Assembly: GCA_937950605.1 (NCBI GenBank)
Contig: CALFDA010000065.1
Location: 1-8,355, forward strand
Reading direction: 5' to 3'
Source of the DNA: an uncultured PS1 clade bacterium
GTDB taxonomy: Bacteria > Pseudomonadota > Gammaproteobacteria > PS1 > Pseudothioglobaceae
DNA: 8,355 bases
Positions 1 to 6,924 of the stretch are shown here, piece by piece (the stretch's first letter is position 1; every line of letters starts with the position of its first letter). Below the pieces are notes generated by a model that was not told where the DNA came from, did no database searches, and worked only from the letters and a program-made list of their open reading frames with translations. The position numbers and the translations under genes are program-made.

Positions 1-69
1 AGAATAGTTATGAAAGAAGGTGAAAGCACAATAGAAGATATCATAGATGATTATATTTTATGTGGTTAG
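1..69 (+). CDS. C-terminal tail of an unidentified protein, cut by the window edge
   Basis: An open frame enters from the left edge and runs 22 codons to a TAG at 67-69. The peptide is acidic near its end (ESTIEDIIDDYILCG) and carries no motif I recognise. The next gene fragment looks like part of a restriction endonuclease, so this could be the end of a partner methyltransferase or an earlier piece of the same broken gene; it lies in the same frame as the fragment at 109-459, with several stops between them. Both ideas are inference from position. The stretch is also short enough to be open by chance. Confidence 0.3.
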   Translation, partial: RIVMKEGESTIEDIIDDYILCG

Positions 70-104
70 TGATTGTCATAAATTAGAATGCTGAAAGTGA
101 TACA

Positions 105-139
105 TTAATTGATACATATATTTCTATACTTAATTGATA
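105..139 (+). repeat. 10-bp direct repeat TTAATTGATA at a 25-base offset
   Basis: TTAATTGATA occurs at 105-114 and again at 130-139. The 25-base offset is not a multiple of three. Reading the first copy in its apparently coding frame (LIDT) and the second in the frame of the remnant (LIDI) shows that removing one repeat unit would join the upstream NAESDT segment directly to the restriction-like fragment. The sequence between the copies is not itself duplicated, so chance in AT-rich DNA remains possible. Confidence 0.4.
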
Positions 140-459
140 TACACAAAAACCACCCTAGTTTTTTTCCTGATAGAGATACAGCATTTTCACTAATATTGCC
201 AAATGGCAATACTATGAAATCAAAAATATGTCAGGATAATAGTAAAGCCTTAATGTCGTATTCCAATAGAGAATTAGGGAAATGGATTCTAAGAGATGTG
301 TTAAACCTAAAAGCAAACGAGTTACTTACCTATGACAAGCTACAAATTTTAGGCGTTGATTCCGTTCGTATAGACAAAATAAATGAGTTGGAATTTGAAA
401 TAAACTTTGCAAAAATTGGAAGTTATGAGGATTTTAAAAATAAGTCCCATGAAAATTAA
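109..459 (+). pseudogene. C-terminal remnant of a type II restriction endonuclease (B3-like DNA-binding domain)
   Basis: This 116-codon frame looks like a C-terminal domain without its enzyme. From residue 16 on it reads like the DNA-binding end of NgoFVII/BfiI-type restriction proteins: NHPSFFPDRDTAFSLILPNG, then KICQDNSKALMS, LGKWILRDVLNL, LLTYDKLQILGVDSVRIDKI and a closing FEINFAKIGSYEDF. The LGKW...RDVL block and the LGxDSVxIxKI strand are the parts I weigh most. Those families run to about 350 residues with a separate nuclease domain first; none of that is visible here. The only available start is a TTG at 109 with no ribosome binding site, and stops lie in frame at 67, 70, 79 and 106. 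Upstream, another frame (87-134) reads NAESDTLIDTYISILN and could be the continuation across a frameshift. I infer a decayed restriction gene. A genuine small stand-alone B3 protein is less likely. The family assignment is from memory of its motifs. Confidence 0.5.
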
Positions 460-512
460 AAACAACTAAGAGCTGGTAGTAAGGCTAAAAAATGATTAAA
501 GAACTAACACAC

Positions 513-1451
513 TTATTTAGATTCACCGAGTTTTGTTAGCGTGTAAGCATTGTTAAAGTCTTTAATATTAGATTTTTTTCTACCAGCTAATTGTACTTGT
601 TCTAGGCTTAATAGCCCGTTGCCTGTTGCAACATAGCAAGTGCCTTTGGTAAGCGAAATAATATCGCCTGGTTGTTTATGGTTGTTTGTTGCTATAACAC
701 TAGCGGATAAAATGCGCAATACCTTATTTTTAAATTTATCACTTGTTGCATAAGTTTGTGCGATAGGGTAGGGGTTAAATGCTCTAATTTGTTGGTTTAT
801 TTGTTGGGCAGATTGCCCCCAGTCAATCCAAGCATCTTGTTTGTTAAGTTTTTTGGCATAGGTAGCATTTTTGTTGTTTTGTGCTACAGGCGATAAATTT
901 GGCAAATCTTCTAATACCTTAATGATTGCATTTGCACCTAATATGGAAAGTTTATTATGTAGGGTTTGTGCGCTATCAGTGTCCGCAATAGCACATGTTT
1001 GCTTTAATAGTACCCCTCCTGTGTCTAAACCTTCGTCCATTTGCATGATACTCACACCTGTAGTTTTATCACCAGCTAAGATAGCATGCTGAATTGGGGC
1101 AGCACCTCGCCAGCGTGGTAGTAATGAGGCATGCACATTAAGACACCCATACTTAGGGGTTGTTAATATAGATTTTGGTAATAATTGTCCATAGGCTGCC
1201 ACCACCATAACCTCGGCACCTAGATTTTTAAGTGTATTTTGTGTTTCTTGACTTTTTAAATGCTCTGGATGTAAGATTTTTAGATTATATGCTAAGGCTC
1301 TTTGTTTGACAGGGCAAGCACTTAGCACTTGACCTCGCCCCTTAGGGCGATCAGGTTGGCAATATACACCTACAACATTATGTTTGCTATTAACAAGTGC
1401 GGTTAAAATGCCGAGTGAAAATTCGGGCGTGCCTGCAAAAATGACTCTCAT
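513..1451 (-). CDS. fmt: Methionyl-tRNA formyltransferase
   Basis: Transfers a formyl group from 10-formyltetrahydrofolate to the amino group of Met-tRNA(fMet) in the cytoplasm, giving the initiator tRNA for translation. The 312-residue length is normal. The N-terminus (MRVIFAGTPEFS) is typical. The catalytic fold is marked by N105 and H107 in CLNVHASLLPRWRGAAPIQ (residues 103-121) and by D143 in MQMDEGLDTGGVL, matching the family's Asn/His/Asp catalytic set. The C-terminal OB-like tRNA-binding domain follows from about residue 205. The ATG at 1451 overlaps the argH stop as ATGA (read on the minus strand), so the start is fixed and translation is probably coupled to argH. The usual partner def (peptide deformylase) is not adjacent; upstream is argH and downstream is the restriction-like remnant. 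Identification is secure. Confidence 0.97.
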   Translation of the reverse strand: MRVIFAGTPEFSLGILTALVNSKHNVVGVYCQPDRPKGRGQVLSACPVKQRALAYNLKILHPEHLKSQETQNTLKNLGAEVMVVAAYGQLLPKSILTTPKYGCLNVHASLLPRWRGAAPIQHAILAGDKTTGVSIMQMDEGLDTGGVLLKQTCAIADTDSAQTLHNKLSILGANAIIKVLEDLPNLSPVAQNNKNATYAKKLNKQDAWIDWGQSAQQINQQIRAFNPYPIAQTYATSDKFKNKVLRILSASVIATNNHKQPGDIISLTKGTCYVATGNGLLSLEQVQLAGRKKSNIKDFNNAYTLTKLGESK

Positions 1452-2830
1452 TCTAGGTTTTTTATGGCCCTGTTAATGGCTTGTTTAACTTGATTAGGGG
1501 AAGTTCCACCAAGGTGATTACGCGCATATAGCGAGCCTTTTAATGAAAGCACATCAAATACATCTTTTTCAATGCGTTGATCGAAGTTTTGCAATTCTTC
1601 GAGTGTCAATTCACTTAAATCTTTTTGCTTTTTTAATCCATAGGCAACTGCCAAACCAACAATTTCATGTGCATCACGAAATGCTAAGCCTTTTTTTACT
1701 AAATAATCGGCTAAATCAGTGGCAGTGGCATAACCCTTTTTGGTAGAATCGTGCATATTATCACGTTTGATTTTAATGTTTGGCAGCATATCTGCAAACA
1801 CACGCAAACAAGCCTTTAGTGTGTTAACGCTATCGAATAAAGGCTCTTTATCTTCTTGATTATCTTTATTATAAGCAAGTGGTTGTGCTTTCATAATGGT
1901 TAATATTGAAGTCAAATGCCCATATACACGACCAGTTTTACCGCGTACTAATTCTGGAACATCAGGATTTTTCTTTTGTGGCATAATGGAGGAGCCTGTG
2001 CAAAAACGATCGGGCAATTCAATAAAATCAAATTGCGCACTCGACCAGAGAATCAATTCTTCAGAAAAACGCGATAAATGCATCATAATTAAACTGGCTG
2101 ATGCTAAAAATTCTATAGCAAAATCACGGTCGCTTACCCCATCAAGTGAGTTATTACAAATACGCTCAAATCCCAACAATTCAGCCACTCTTTTACGATT
2201 AATTGGGTAAGTTGTGCCTGCTAATGCTGCGCTACCTAGAGGCATAGTGTTAAGGCGTTTGCGACAATCTATCAACCGCTCGCTATCTCTATCAAGCATT
2301 TCAAAATATGCCATCATATGATGTGCAAAACTGATTGGCTGTGCAACTTGCAAATGAGTAAATCCCGGTAGTATCGTGTCCACCTCTTGCATAGCCAAAT
2401 CTAGTAATGCCATTTGTAAACGCTTGATTTCACTGTTAATGGTATCCAGTTGTTCACGTAAATAAAGACGAATATCGGTCGCCACTTGGTCATTGCGCGA
2501 GCGTCCAGTATGCAGCTTTTTTCCAGCCTCTCCAATCATATCTACCAAACGTGCCTCAATGTTCATGTGTATATCTTCTAAATCAATCGACCAATCAAAT
2601 TTATCGGCATTAATTTCACTCAAAATTGTGTTTAAACCATCAATAATTTTTGATTTTTCGGCTTTGCTTAACAAACCAACTTCTTGCAACATGCTAGCGT
2701 GTGCGATTGAGCATTGAATATCATAAGGGGCAAGCACTTTATCAAAAAATATAGAAGCACCAAAAATCTTAACAAATTCATCGGTTGGTTCATTAAAGCG
2801 TCCGCCCCAAGATTGATTAGTTTTATTCAT
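1448..2830 (-). CDS. argH: Argininosuccinate lyase
   Basis: Splits argininosuccinate into arginine and fumarate, the last step of arginine synthesis, as a cytoplasmic homotetramer of the fumarase/aspartase superfamily. At 460 residues it is full length. It starts WGGRF near residues 8-12, as the family does. The three conserved regions are present: TGRSRNDQVATD (108-119), PGFTHLQVAQP (155-165, with the catalytic histidine H159), and the mobile signature loop GSSIMPQKKNPD (279-290), which carries the catalytic serine. The ATG at 2830 is preceded by AAGGG (complement of 2838-2842) seven bases away, a reasonable ribosome binding site. It is the first gene of a two-gene operon with fmt. It diverges from hemC across 179 bases; I could not pick out a convincing argH promoter there. 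Confidence 0.98.
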   Translation of the reverse strand: MNKTNQSWGGRFNEPTDEFVKIFGASIFFDKVLAPYDIQCSIAHASMLQEVGLLSKAEKSKIIDGLNTILSEINADKFDWSIDLEDIHMNIEARLVDMIGEAGKKLHTGRSRNDQVATDIRLYLREQLDTINSEIKRLQMALLDLAMQEVDTILPGFTHLQVAQPISFAHHMMAYFEMLDRDSERLIDCRKRLNTMPLGSAALAGTTYPINRKRVAELLGFERICNNSLDGVSDRDFAIEFLASASLIMMHLSRFSEELILWSSAQFDFIELPDRFCTGSSIMPQKKNPDVPELVRGKTGRVYGHLTSILTIMKAQPLAYNKDNQEDKEPLFDSVNTLKACLRVFADMLPNIKIKRDNMHDSTKKGYATATDLADYLVKKGLAFRDAHEIVGLAVAYGLKKQKDLSELTLEELQNFDQRIEKDVFDVLSLKGSLYARNHLGGTSPNQVKQAINRAIKNLE

Positions 2831-3009
2831 ACCCCAACCCTTGAATGTCTTTTAATGTTTTGCATAACCCAGTTTAATAATTAATAAAAATCTTTGTTTA
2901 GCACATAAAAATAATTACTCTTGCAGGTTAAAATGGTAAAACTCTCCAAGAGCATAAAAACATTATCCTATATTATTGAACCAAGAAACCATCATATAAT
3001 TTTGTAATT
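2831..3009. promoter_or_regulatory. Divergent argH / hemC control region
   Basis: These 179 AT-rich bases lie between the divergent starts of argH and hemC and contain no coding frame of note. The argH Shine-Dalgarno (AAGGG on the minus strand, 2838-2842) is at one end and the hemC -10 box at the other. No clear arginine-repressor box, riboswitch fold or strong minus-strand promoter was seen by eye. Confidence 0.6.
2995..3000 (+). promoter_or_regulatory. Candidate hemC -10 box (TATAAT)
   Basis: A perfect TATAAT lies nine bases before the hemC ATG at 3010. The expected -35 region (about 2972-2978) is poor: ATTATT/TTATTG. A start site about seven bases after the box would leave a leader of only a few bases. 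There is no Shine-Dalgarno before hemC, which fits a leaderless or near-leaderless message. A promoter further upstream cannot be excluded. Confidence 0.4.
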
Positions 3010-3921
3010 ATGCAACAAACTATCAAAATTGCAACTCGAAAAAGCCCTTTGGCATTATGGCAAGCAGAGCATGTTAAAACTAGACTCAAGGATTTATATC
3101 CAGATTTGGTAGTTGAACTGGTTAAGATGACAACCAAAGGTGACCAAATTTTAAATTCTCCATTATCCAAAATTGGTGGCAAAGGTTTGTTTATCAAAGA
3201 ATTAGAGATTGGCATGTTAGAGGGTAGGGCAGATCTCGCAGTGCATTCAATGAAAGATGTGCCTTATGAGATTCCCCAAGAGTTCGAGATAGGTGCGATT
3301 TTAAAACGCGAAAATCCGTTCGATGCTTTTGTCTCTAACAATTTTGATAGTATCGGCGATTTGGCGCAAGGTGCAAAGGTAGGAACTTGCTCAATGCGTC
3401 GTATTGTGCAGCTTAAAGCCATTCGTCCAGATGTAGAGATTTTAGATTTACGTGGTAATGTGAATACTCGTTTGCAAAAATTAGATGATGGCAAATTTGA
3501 CGCTATTATCTTGGCTTGTGCGGGTTTGATTCGTCTTGGGCTGAAAGACAGAATTAAACAACAAATATCGGCTAAGCAATTATTGCCCGCTGTCGGGCAG
3601 GGTGCAGTGGGTATTGAAATTAGAAAAAACGATAAAAACATTATTGATTTAATTCAACCGTTAATTGACCAAGAAACCACTAACAGGGTGGAGGCTGAAC
3701 GTGCAATGAATATGCGCTTAGAGGGTGGTTGTTCTATGCCGATTGCGGGATATTCAACCACTGATGGCGAGCAACTTACATTAACAGGTTTGGTGGGCAA
3801 TGTGGATTCTGGTGTGATTTTAAAACAACAAATGTCAAATAGCATCAATAATGCTAAGGTTTTAGGTGTGCAACTAGCGGACAAATTAATACAAATGGGT
3901 GCGCGCGAAATTCTAAAATAA
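3010..3921 (+). CDS. hemC: Porphobilinogen deaminase (hydroxymethylbilane synthase)
   Basis: Joins four porphobilinogen molecules into hydroxymethylbilane in heme and sirohaem synthesis, in the cytoplasm, using a covalently bound dipyrromethane cofactor. At 303 residues it is full length. The start matches the family opening (IKIATRKSPLALWQAEHV, residues 5-22), which supports the ATG at 3010 although no ribosome binding site precedes it. D83 in HSMKDVP is the catalytic aspartate; C241 in LEGGCSMPIAG is the cofactor-attachment cysteine. LDLRGNVNTRL (146-156) and LLPAVGQGAVGIE (191-203) are also family motifs. The usual GTSSLRR segment reads GTCSMRR (125-131), a mild variant. hemD, often the next gene, is absent; an unrecognised membrane protein follows after 67 bases. 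Identification is secure. Confidence 0.98.
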   Translation: MQQTIKIATRKSPLALWQAEHVKTRLKDLYPDLVVELVKMTTKGDQILNSPLSKIGGKGLFIKELEIGMLEGRADLAVHSMKDVPYEIPQEFEIGAILKRENPFDAFVSNNFDSIGDLAQGAKVGTCSMRRIVQLKAIRPDVEILDLRGNVNTRLQKLDDGKFDAIILACAGLIRLGLKDRIKQQISAKQLLPAVGQGAVGIEIRKNDKNIIDLIQPLIDQETTNRVEAERAMNMRLEGGCSMPIAGYSTTDGEQLTLTGLVGNVDSGVILKQQMSNSINNAKVLGVQLADKLIQMGAREILK

Positions 3922-3988
3922 CAACTGTTGTATTATTTAAATAAACTAAAATAAAATTCATATTTTTTAGAACAAGTTAAAAAACAAT

Positions 3989-4621
3989 ATGTTTAGATTT
4001 ATCGAAAAAAAATTTTTCAAAATAACCCAAGTTATAGTTTTGTTGTCTGTTGCTGTTATGTTGGTTGTTGTGATTACTACTAGCTATAACAACATTGACA
4101 TCAGAGCCCAAAGTGATACTGATATGCCAGTTGTAAAGTTTGCTGATTATCAAAAATTTACACGCATTCAGGAAGAAAAAATTAGCAAAAATTTAAAAGA
4201 GAACCAATATTTTGACAAAATTTACAATGCACATATTGATAATATTGTTGCTACGTTAGGAAGATTGTCCGCAAATATGGTTGATAAAGTTGATCTTAAG
4301 CAAAAAGTTAAAATATCTAATAAGATTAAACTAGAGCCTTATTCTCCATCTACATCTATCGCTTATCTTGAGTCTTTGACAAAATTAATTAACCAAGTAG
4401 CAATCGTTGATGCTAAGGTTAATATAGATGAGTTGATTGATTGGCATGATCAATCTTTTTTCCAACAAGTTCATGAAAATGATCAACGGAATTTTTTGCA
4501 AGTAGGTCCAATTAGAATAGAAAGAAATGCTTATTTTGCAGTGTTAGAAACCTTAACTATATTTACGATGTTGATCATTGCATTAGCGGTGTTGCGCATC
4601 GAGAAAAATACTCGAAAATAG
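3989..4621 (+). CDS. Unrecognised protein with two membrane segments
   Basis: I do not recognise this 210-residue protein. It has a short basic N-terminus (MFRFIEKKFFK), a hydrophobic segment at about residues 13-30, a polar mostly helical stretch of about 150 residues (31-183), a second hydrophobic segment at about 184-203, and a short basic tail (EKNTRK). The positive ends suggest both termini are cytoplasmic with the middle part in the periplasm. The middle has several Lys/Glu/Asp-rich helices and no cysteine, so no disulfide or Cys-based chemistry is expected. It follows hemC by 67 bases without a visible terminator, so it may be read through from hemC, and it converges on the adaptor gene with 13 bases between stop codons. 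A role in heme synthesis or in the neighbouring export genes would be a guess. The ATG has only a weak upstream AAGTTAAAAAA stretch and no clear ribosome binding site. Length, clean frame and membrane topology make it very likely a real gene. Confidence 0.8.
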   Translation: MFRFIEKKFFKITQVIVLLSVAVMLVVVITTSYNNIDIRAQSDTDMPVVKFADYQKFTRIQEEKISKNLKENQYFDKIYNAHIDNIVATLGRLSANMVDKVDLKQKVKISNKIKLEPYSPSTSIAYLESLTKLINQVAIVDAKVNIDELIDWHDQSFFQQVHENDQRNFLQVGPIRIERNAYFAVLETLTIFTMLIIALAVLRIEKNTRK

Positions 4622-4634
4622 AATTTAAATACAC

Positions 4635-5126
4635 CTATTCAATAACCATTAGCACCTTCGGGGTATTGATGTTTGTCGCGTTTCTGCGGTTTGGTAGGCT
4701 TTTGACAATGCCCGAAATAGGCGACACGATTGTGTATTTTTCTAATTCAATTTGTGCAATTCTAACTTTAAAATTATGCGCTTCTAATTCTCGTTTTGCT
4801 GCATCAAAGGCTAATTGCGCAAGTTCTAAGTCGCGATGAGAGGCTACTAAGCGATTATAAAGTTCTTGGGTTTGCTGAAATTCTAACTTTTTATCATCAA
4901 AATTTTGTTGCTTGATGCTTTGCAAAGTTTGTAAATATTGTAATTCAAGTTTTGCTTGTCTATCGTCAAGTTGGATAATAACATCGCCACTTTTGACTTG
5001 GGTTTTAACAGGTTTTATATCAATAATTGCGCTTGATACCTGTGGATATATTGCTAGCCCCCAAGCGTACAATGGCAATAATAATATTAGCCACAATAAT
5101 TGTTTGCTGGTTTTTTTAAAATGCAT
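4635..5126 (-). CDS. Minimal periplasmic adaptor (HlyD/MFP-like), lacking the beta-barrel domain
   Basis: Membrane-fusion adaptors link an inner-membrane pump to a TolC channel. This 163-residue protein has an N-terminal membrane anchor (about 8-26), a first half-lipoyl segment (about 30-56, with VKSGDVIIQLDD), a charged coiled-coil hairpin (about 53-130) and a second half-lipoyl segment (131-163, with YTIVSPISGIVKSLP). It stops at PKVLMVIE, where the beta-barrel and membrane-proximal domains of ordinary adaptors (300 residues or more) would begin. The DNA beyond the stop belongs to an intact convergent gene, so no leftover C-terminus is visible. The gene overlaps the TolC-like gene by 11 bases and has a strong ribosome binding site inside it, which argues that it is translated. 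No pump gene lies nearby. The alternative is a truncated gene still being expressed. The family call is good; function in this short form is unknown. Confidence 0.8.
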   Translation of the reverse strand: MHFKKTSKQLLWLILLLPLYAWGLAIYPQVSSAIIDIKPVKTQVKSGDVIIQLDDRQAKLELQYLQTLQSIKQQNFDDKKLEFQQTQELYNRLVASHRDLELAQLAFDAAKRELEAHNFKVRIAQIELEKYTIVSPISGIVKSLPNRRNATNINTPKVLMVIE

Positions 5127-6366
5127 AATCCTCTCCTGCTAATTGTTGTAATTGTGTCAAAGTTAATACAAAGTCAAATTCATTTTTTGCCAATTTCCAT
5201 TCGGTATCGGTTAAATTGCCCATGGCATCGCCAATATAGTTTTCAATCTCCATCTCATAATTAGCGCGGGCACGTTCAAGATACAAATCTCGATAGTCAA
5301 GCTCAGTTGTCAATGCTGTATTTAGTTGTTTGAATGTTCTTAATTTAGTCCACAGGGATAGAGTTTGTTGATTGAGATTTTGACGGTGTTTTTTAATTAG
5401 TAATTCTTGTTGCTTGATTTTTGCTAACAATTTAGCAATTTTGCGTTCTTGCGCATAGTTTTGACCAAGTGGTACAATAATATTTAACCCAGCACGCCAT
5501 TCGCCATTTTTGGGGATATCGTATTTTTGCTTGCCTAGCCTAAGGGTTGAATTAATGGTAATTTCGCGATTATCCATCTCGAGTTTTTGCTGTTGTTTTA
5601 AACTAACAAGCACGCGTTTTAATTCTTTTAACTGTGGATTATTTAATTGTATTTTTTTCTGCCAAAACTCAAATTCAGCTAATTTTTTTGCAAAAAGATG
5701 GGTGAAATCAGGTCTAACCAAATCATCAGGTCTATTTTCATAATCAATGTTAAGTAGTTGAGCAAGTTTAGCACGCGTGGTGATTTGCACACCCGCATCT
5801 TCAATGCGTTTGCTAACGTCTAACTGTGTTAATGCTTGTTTTTCTAATAACTCTACTTCAGAGGCATCTTGAACATCAAAATCGTCTTGCACATGATCTG
5901 CACGAACTGCCGAAAGTGCTAATCGTTCTAAGGTAGTTTGATAGCGCATATCAGCTAATATGATATTGAAAAATGCGCGCATTACTTGAAGAATTTTGTT
6001 GTCTTGAATCTGCTTCATTGTAAATTTTGCACTTTTAAGCTGGTTATTAGCAGCGTATTGGGCAATTTGTGTATTTTGATCAAATAACAGTTTGTTAATT
6101 TTGACAAAGCCATGGGAATAATTATTACTTGATATTTGATTATCGCGCCCAGCTAATTGCAAATCTATGTCAAATGTAGGTTCATAATTGTCTTGGTAGG
6201 ATTTTAATTCGATTTCGTTAAGTTCTATGTTGATTTGCTGTTGTTTTTCATCAAGATTTAGATTTTTTGCTAATGTTAGCGTATATCCTAAGGTTAGTGG
6301 ATTTGGTAATTTTAGTGCCTGTACGGAAAATGATAAAAACAGACCTACGAAAATCAAAACTCGCAT
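5116..6366 (-). CDS. TolC-family outer-membrane efflux/secretion channel protein
   Basis: Outer-membrane channel of the TolC/OEP family, which forms trimers with a beta-barrel in the outer membrane and a long alpha-helical tunnel across the periplasm. The 416-residue product starts with a signal peptide (MRVLIFVGLFLSFSVQA, cleavage about residue 17). Two long helical repeats follow, as in the family: roughly 20-215 and 225-416, rich in Gln, Leu, Lys and Glu with heptad-like spacing. Supporting segments are YEPTFDIDLQLAGR in the first half, the matching strand WRAGLNIIVPLG in the second, and RARANYEMEIENYIGDAMGNLTDTEW near the C-terminus. It is slightly short for the family but has no internal break. 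It lies 15 bases after the thioredoxin gene and overlaps the mini-adaptor gene, so the pair probably works together. No ribosome binding site is obvious before the ATG. The substrate cannot be told from sequence. Confidence 0.88.
   Translation of the reverse strand: MRVLIFVGLFLSFSVQALKLPNPLTLGYTLTLAKNLNLDEKQQQINIELNEIELKSYQDNYEPTFDIDLQLAGRDNQISSNNYSHGFVKINKLLFDQNTQIAQYAANNQLKSAKFTMKQIQDNKILQVMRAFFNIILADMRYQTTLERLALSAVRADHVQDDFDVQDASEVELLEKQALTQLDVSKRIEDAGVQITTRAKLAQLLNIDYENRPDDLVRPDFTHLFAKKLAEFEFWQKKIQLNNPQLKELKRVLVSLKQQQKLEMDNREITINSTLRLGKQKYDIPKNGEWRAGLNIIVPLGQNYAQERKIAKLLAKIKQQELLIKKHRQNLNQQTLSLWTKLRTFKQLNTALTTELDYRDLYLERARANYEMEIENYIGDAMGNLTDTEWKLAKNEFDFVLTLTQLQQLAGEDYAF
5130..5137 (-). 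promoter_or_regulatory. Strong ribosome binding site of the mini-adaptor gene
   Basis: On the minus strand AGGAGAGG lies three bases before the ATG at 5126, with its AGGAG core eight bases from the ATG, and sits within the last codons of the TolC-like gene. It is one of the clearest such sites in the window. It fixes the adaptor start and supports translation of the short gene. Confidence 0.75.
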
Positions 6367-6381
6367 GTTTAAGATGTTAAG

Positions 6382-6888
6382 TTATTTATGTTTGCGCTTA
6401 TAGCGTGCAAAAGACTCTTCTTTATACGCTTTTTCAACAAAATAATTTGCCAATAATAGAAAGTCTTTCTGGTTAGTAAAACCTGTGCGACGAACAACAC
6501 GTTTTCCGTTTAAATCAAAGAATGCCAACACAGGCGTAGCACCAACCAAATTATGACGTTGAGCAAAGATTTTTTCCTCTATGGTATTGCCTTTAAAATC
6601 GGTTAGCATAACGCTAGATTCTACATCTATTTCAAAGTTTAAAAAGTGTTCTCTAAAGTAGTCAATAACTGGTTTTTTGGTGAACACATTGCGACGCATT
6701 TTTTGGCAAAATGGACATTCTTCCATGTGAAAAAAAACAAACAACCCTTTTTTTTCTGCATCAATTGCATCTTCTAAATTTTCGCTGTAATCGTTAAAAT
6801 GCTGGTCAAATAACGACACATTATCTTCTGCAAAACTTAGAGTACAAAACGCTAAAAAAAATATCAAGTGAATAATCTTTTTAATCAT
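6382..6888 (-). CDS. soxW: SoxW-like exported thioredoxin-fold protein
   Basis: A periplasmic thiol-disulfide protein of 168 residues. A signal peptide (1-20, ending TLSFA before ED) is followed by a thioredoxin fold. The redox pair is C58 and C61 in HMEECPFCQKM, the cis-proline is P119 in VGATPVLAFFD, and the segment ESSVMLTDFKGNTIEEKIFA (90-109) is the insertion typical of SoxW and related thioredoxin_2-type proteins. The tail is strongly basic (ARYKRKHK). SoxW proteins are found in sulfur-oxidising bacteria, where they are thought to keep Sox or other periplasmic thiols reduced; no other sox gene lies in this window, so the symbol is tentative. The gene sits 36 bases after ftsY and 15 bases before the TolC-like gene, so it is probably cotranscribed. 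A role in reducing or folding an exported partner is inference. No clear ribosome binding site precedes the ATG. Confidence 0.85.
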   Translation of the reverse strand: MIKKIIHLIFFLAFCTLSFAEDNVSLFDQHFNDYSENLEDAIDAEKKGLFVFFHMEECPFCQKMRRNVFTKKPVIDYFREHFLNFEIDVESSVMLTDFKGNTIEEKIFAQRHNLVGATPVLAFFDLNGKRVVRRTGFTNQKDFLLLANYFVEKAYKEESFARYKRKHK

Positions 6889-6924
6889 GACTTTTATATT
6901 CGTAATCAGGCTTTGATAATATAC

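Noticed and set aside
460..512. Terminator downstream of fmt
   Set aside because: On the minus strand there are T-runs but no matching GC stem in front of them; only weak, imperfect pairing was found.
871..1092. Plus-strand open frame inside fmt
   Set aside because: It lies wholly within the secure fmt gene on the other strand and its peptide has no recognisable motif.
1896..2210. Plus-strand 104-codon frame inside argH
   Set aside because: It is the antisense of the conserved argH core, including the signature loop. It has no family resemblance of its own.
3264..3641. Minus-strand 125-codon frame inside hemC
   Set aside because: It is antisense to well-conserved hemC motifs, is rich in Ser/Pro/Cys as expected for a shadow frame, and has no supporting signals.
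3921..3931. ACAACTGTTGT palindrome at the end of hemC as a terminator
   Set aside because: The arms leave almost no loop, the stem is short and AT-rich, and no T-run follows directly.
4615..4645. Bidirectional terminator between the convergent genes
   Set aside because: Only 13 bases separate the stops and no hairpin with a T-tract is visible on either strand.
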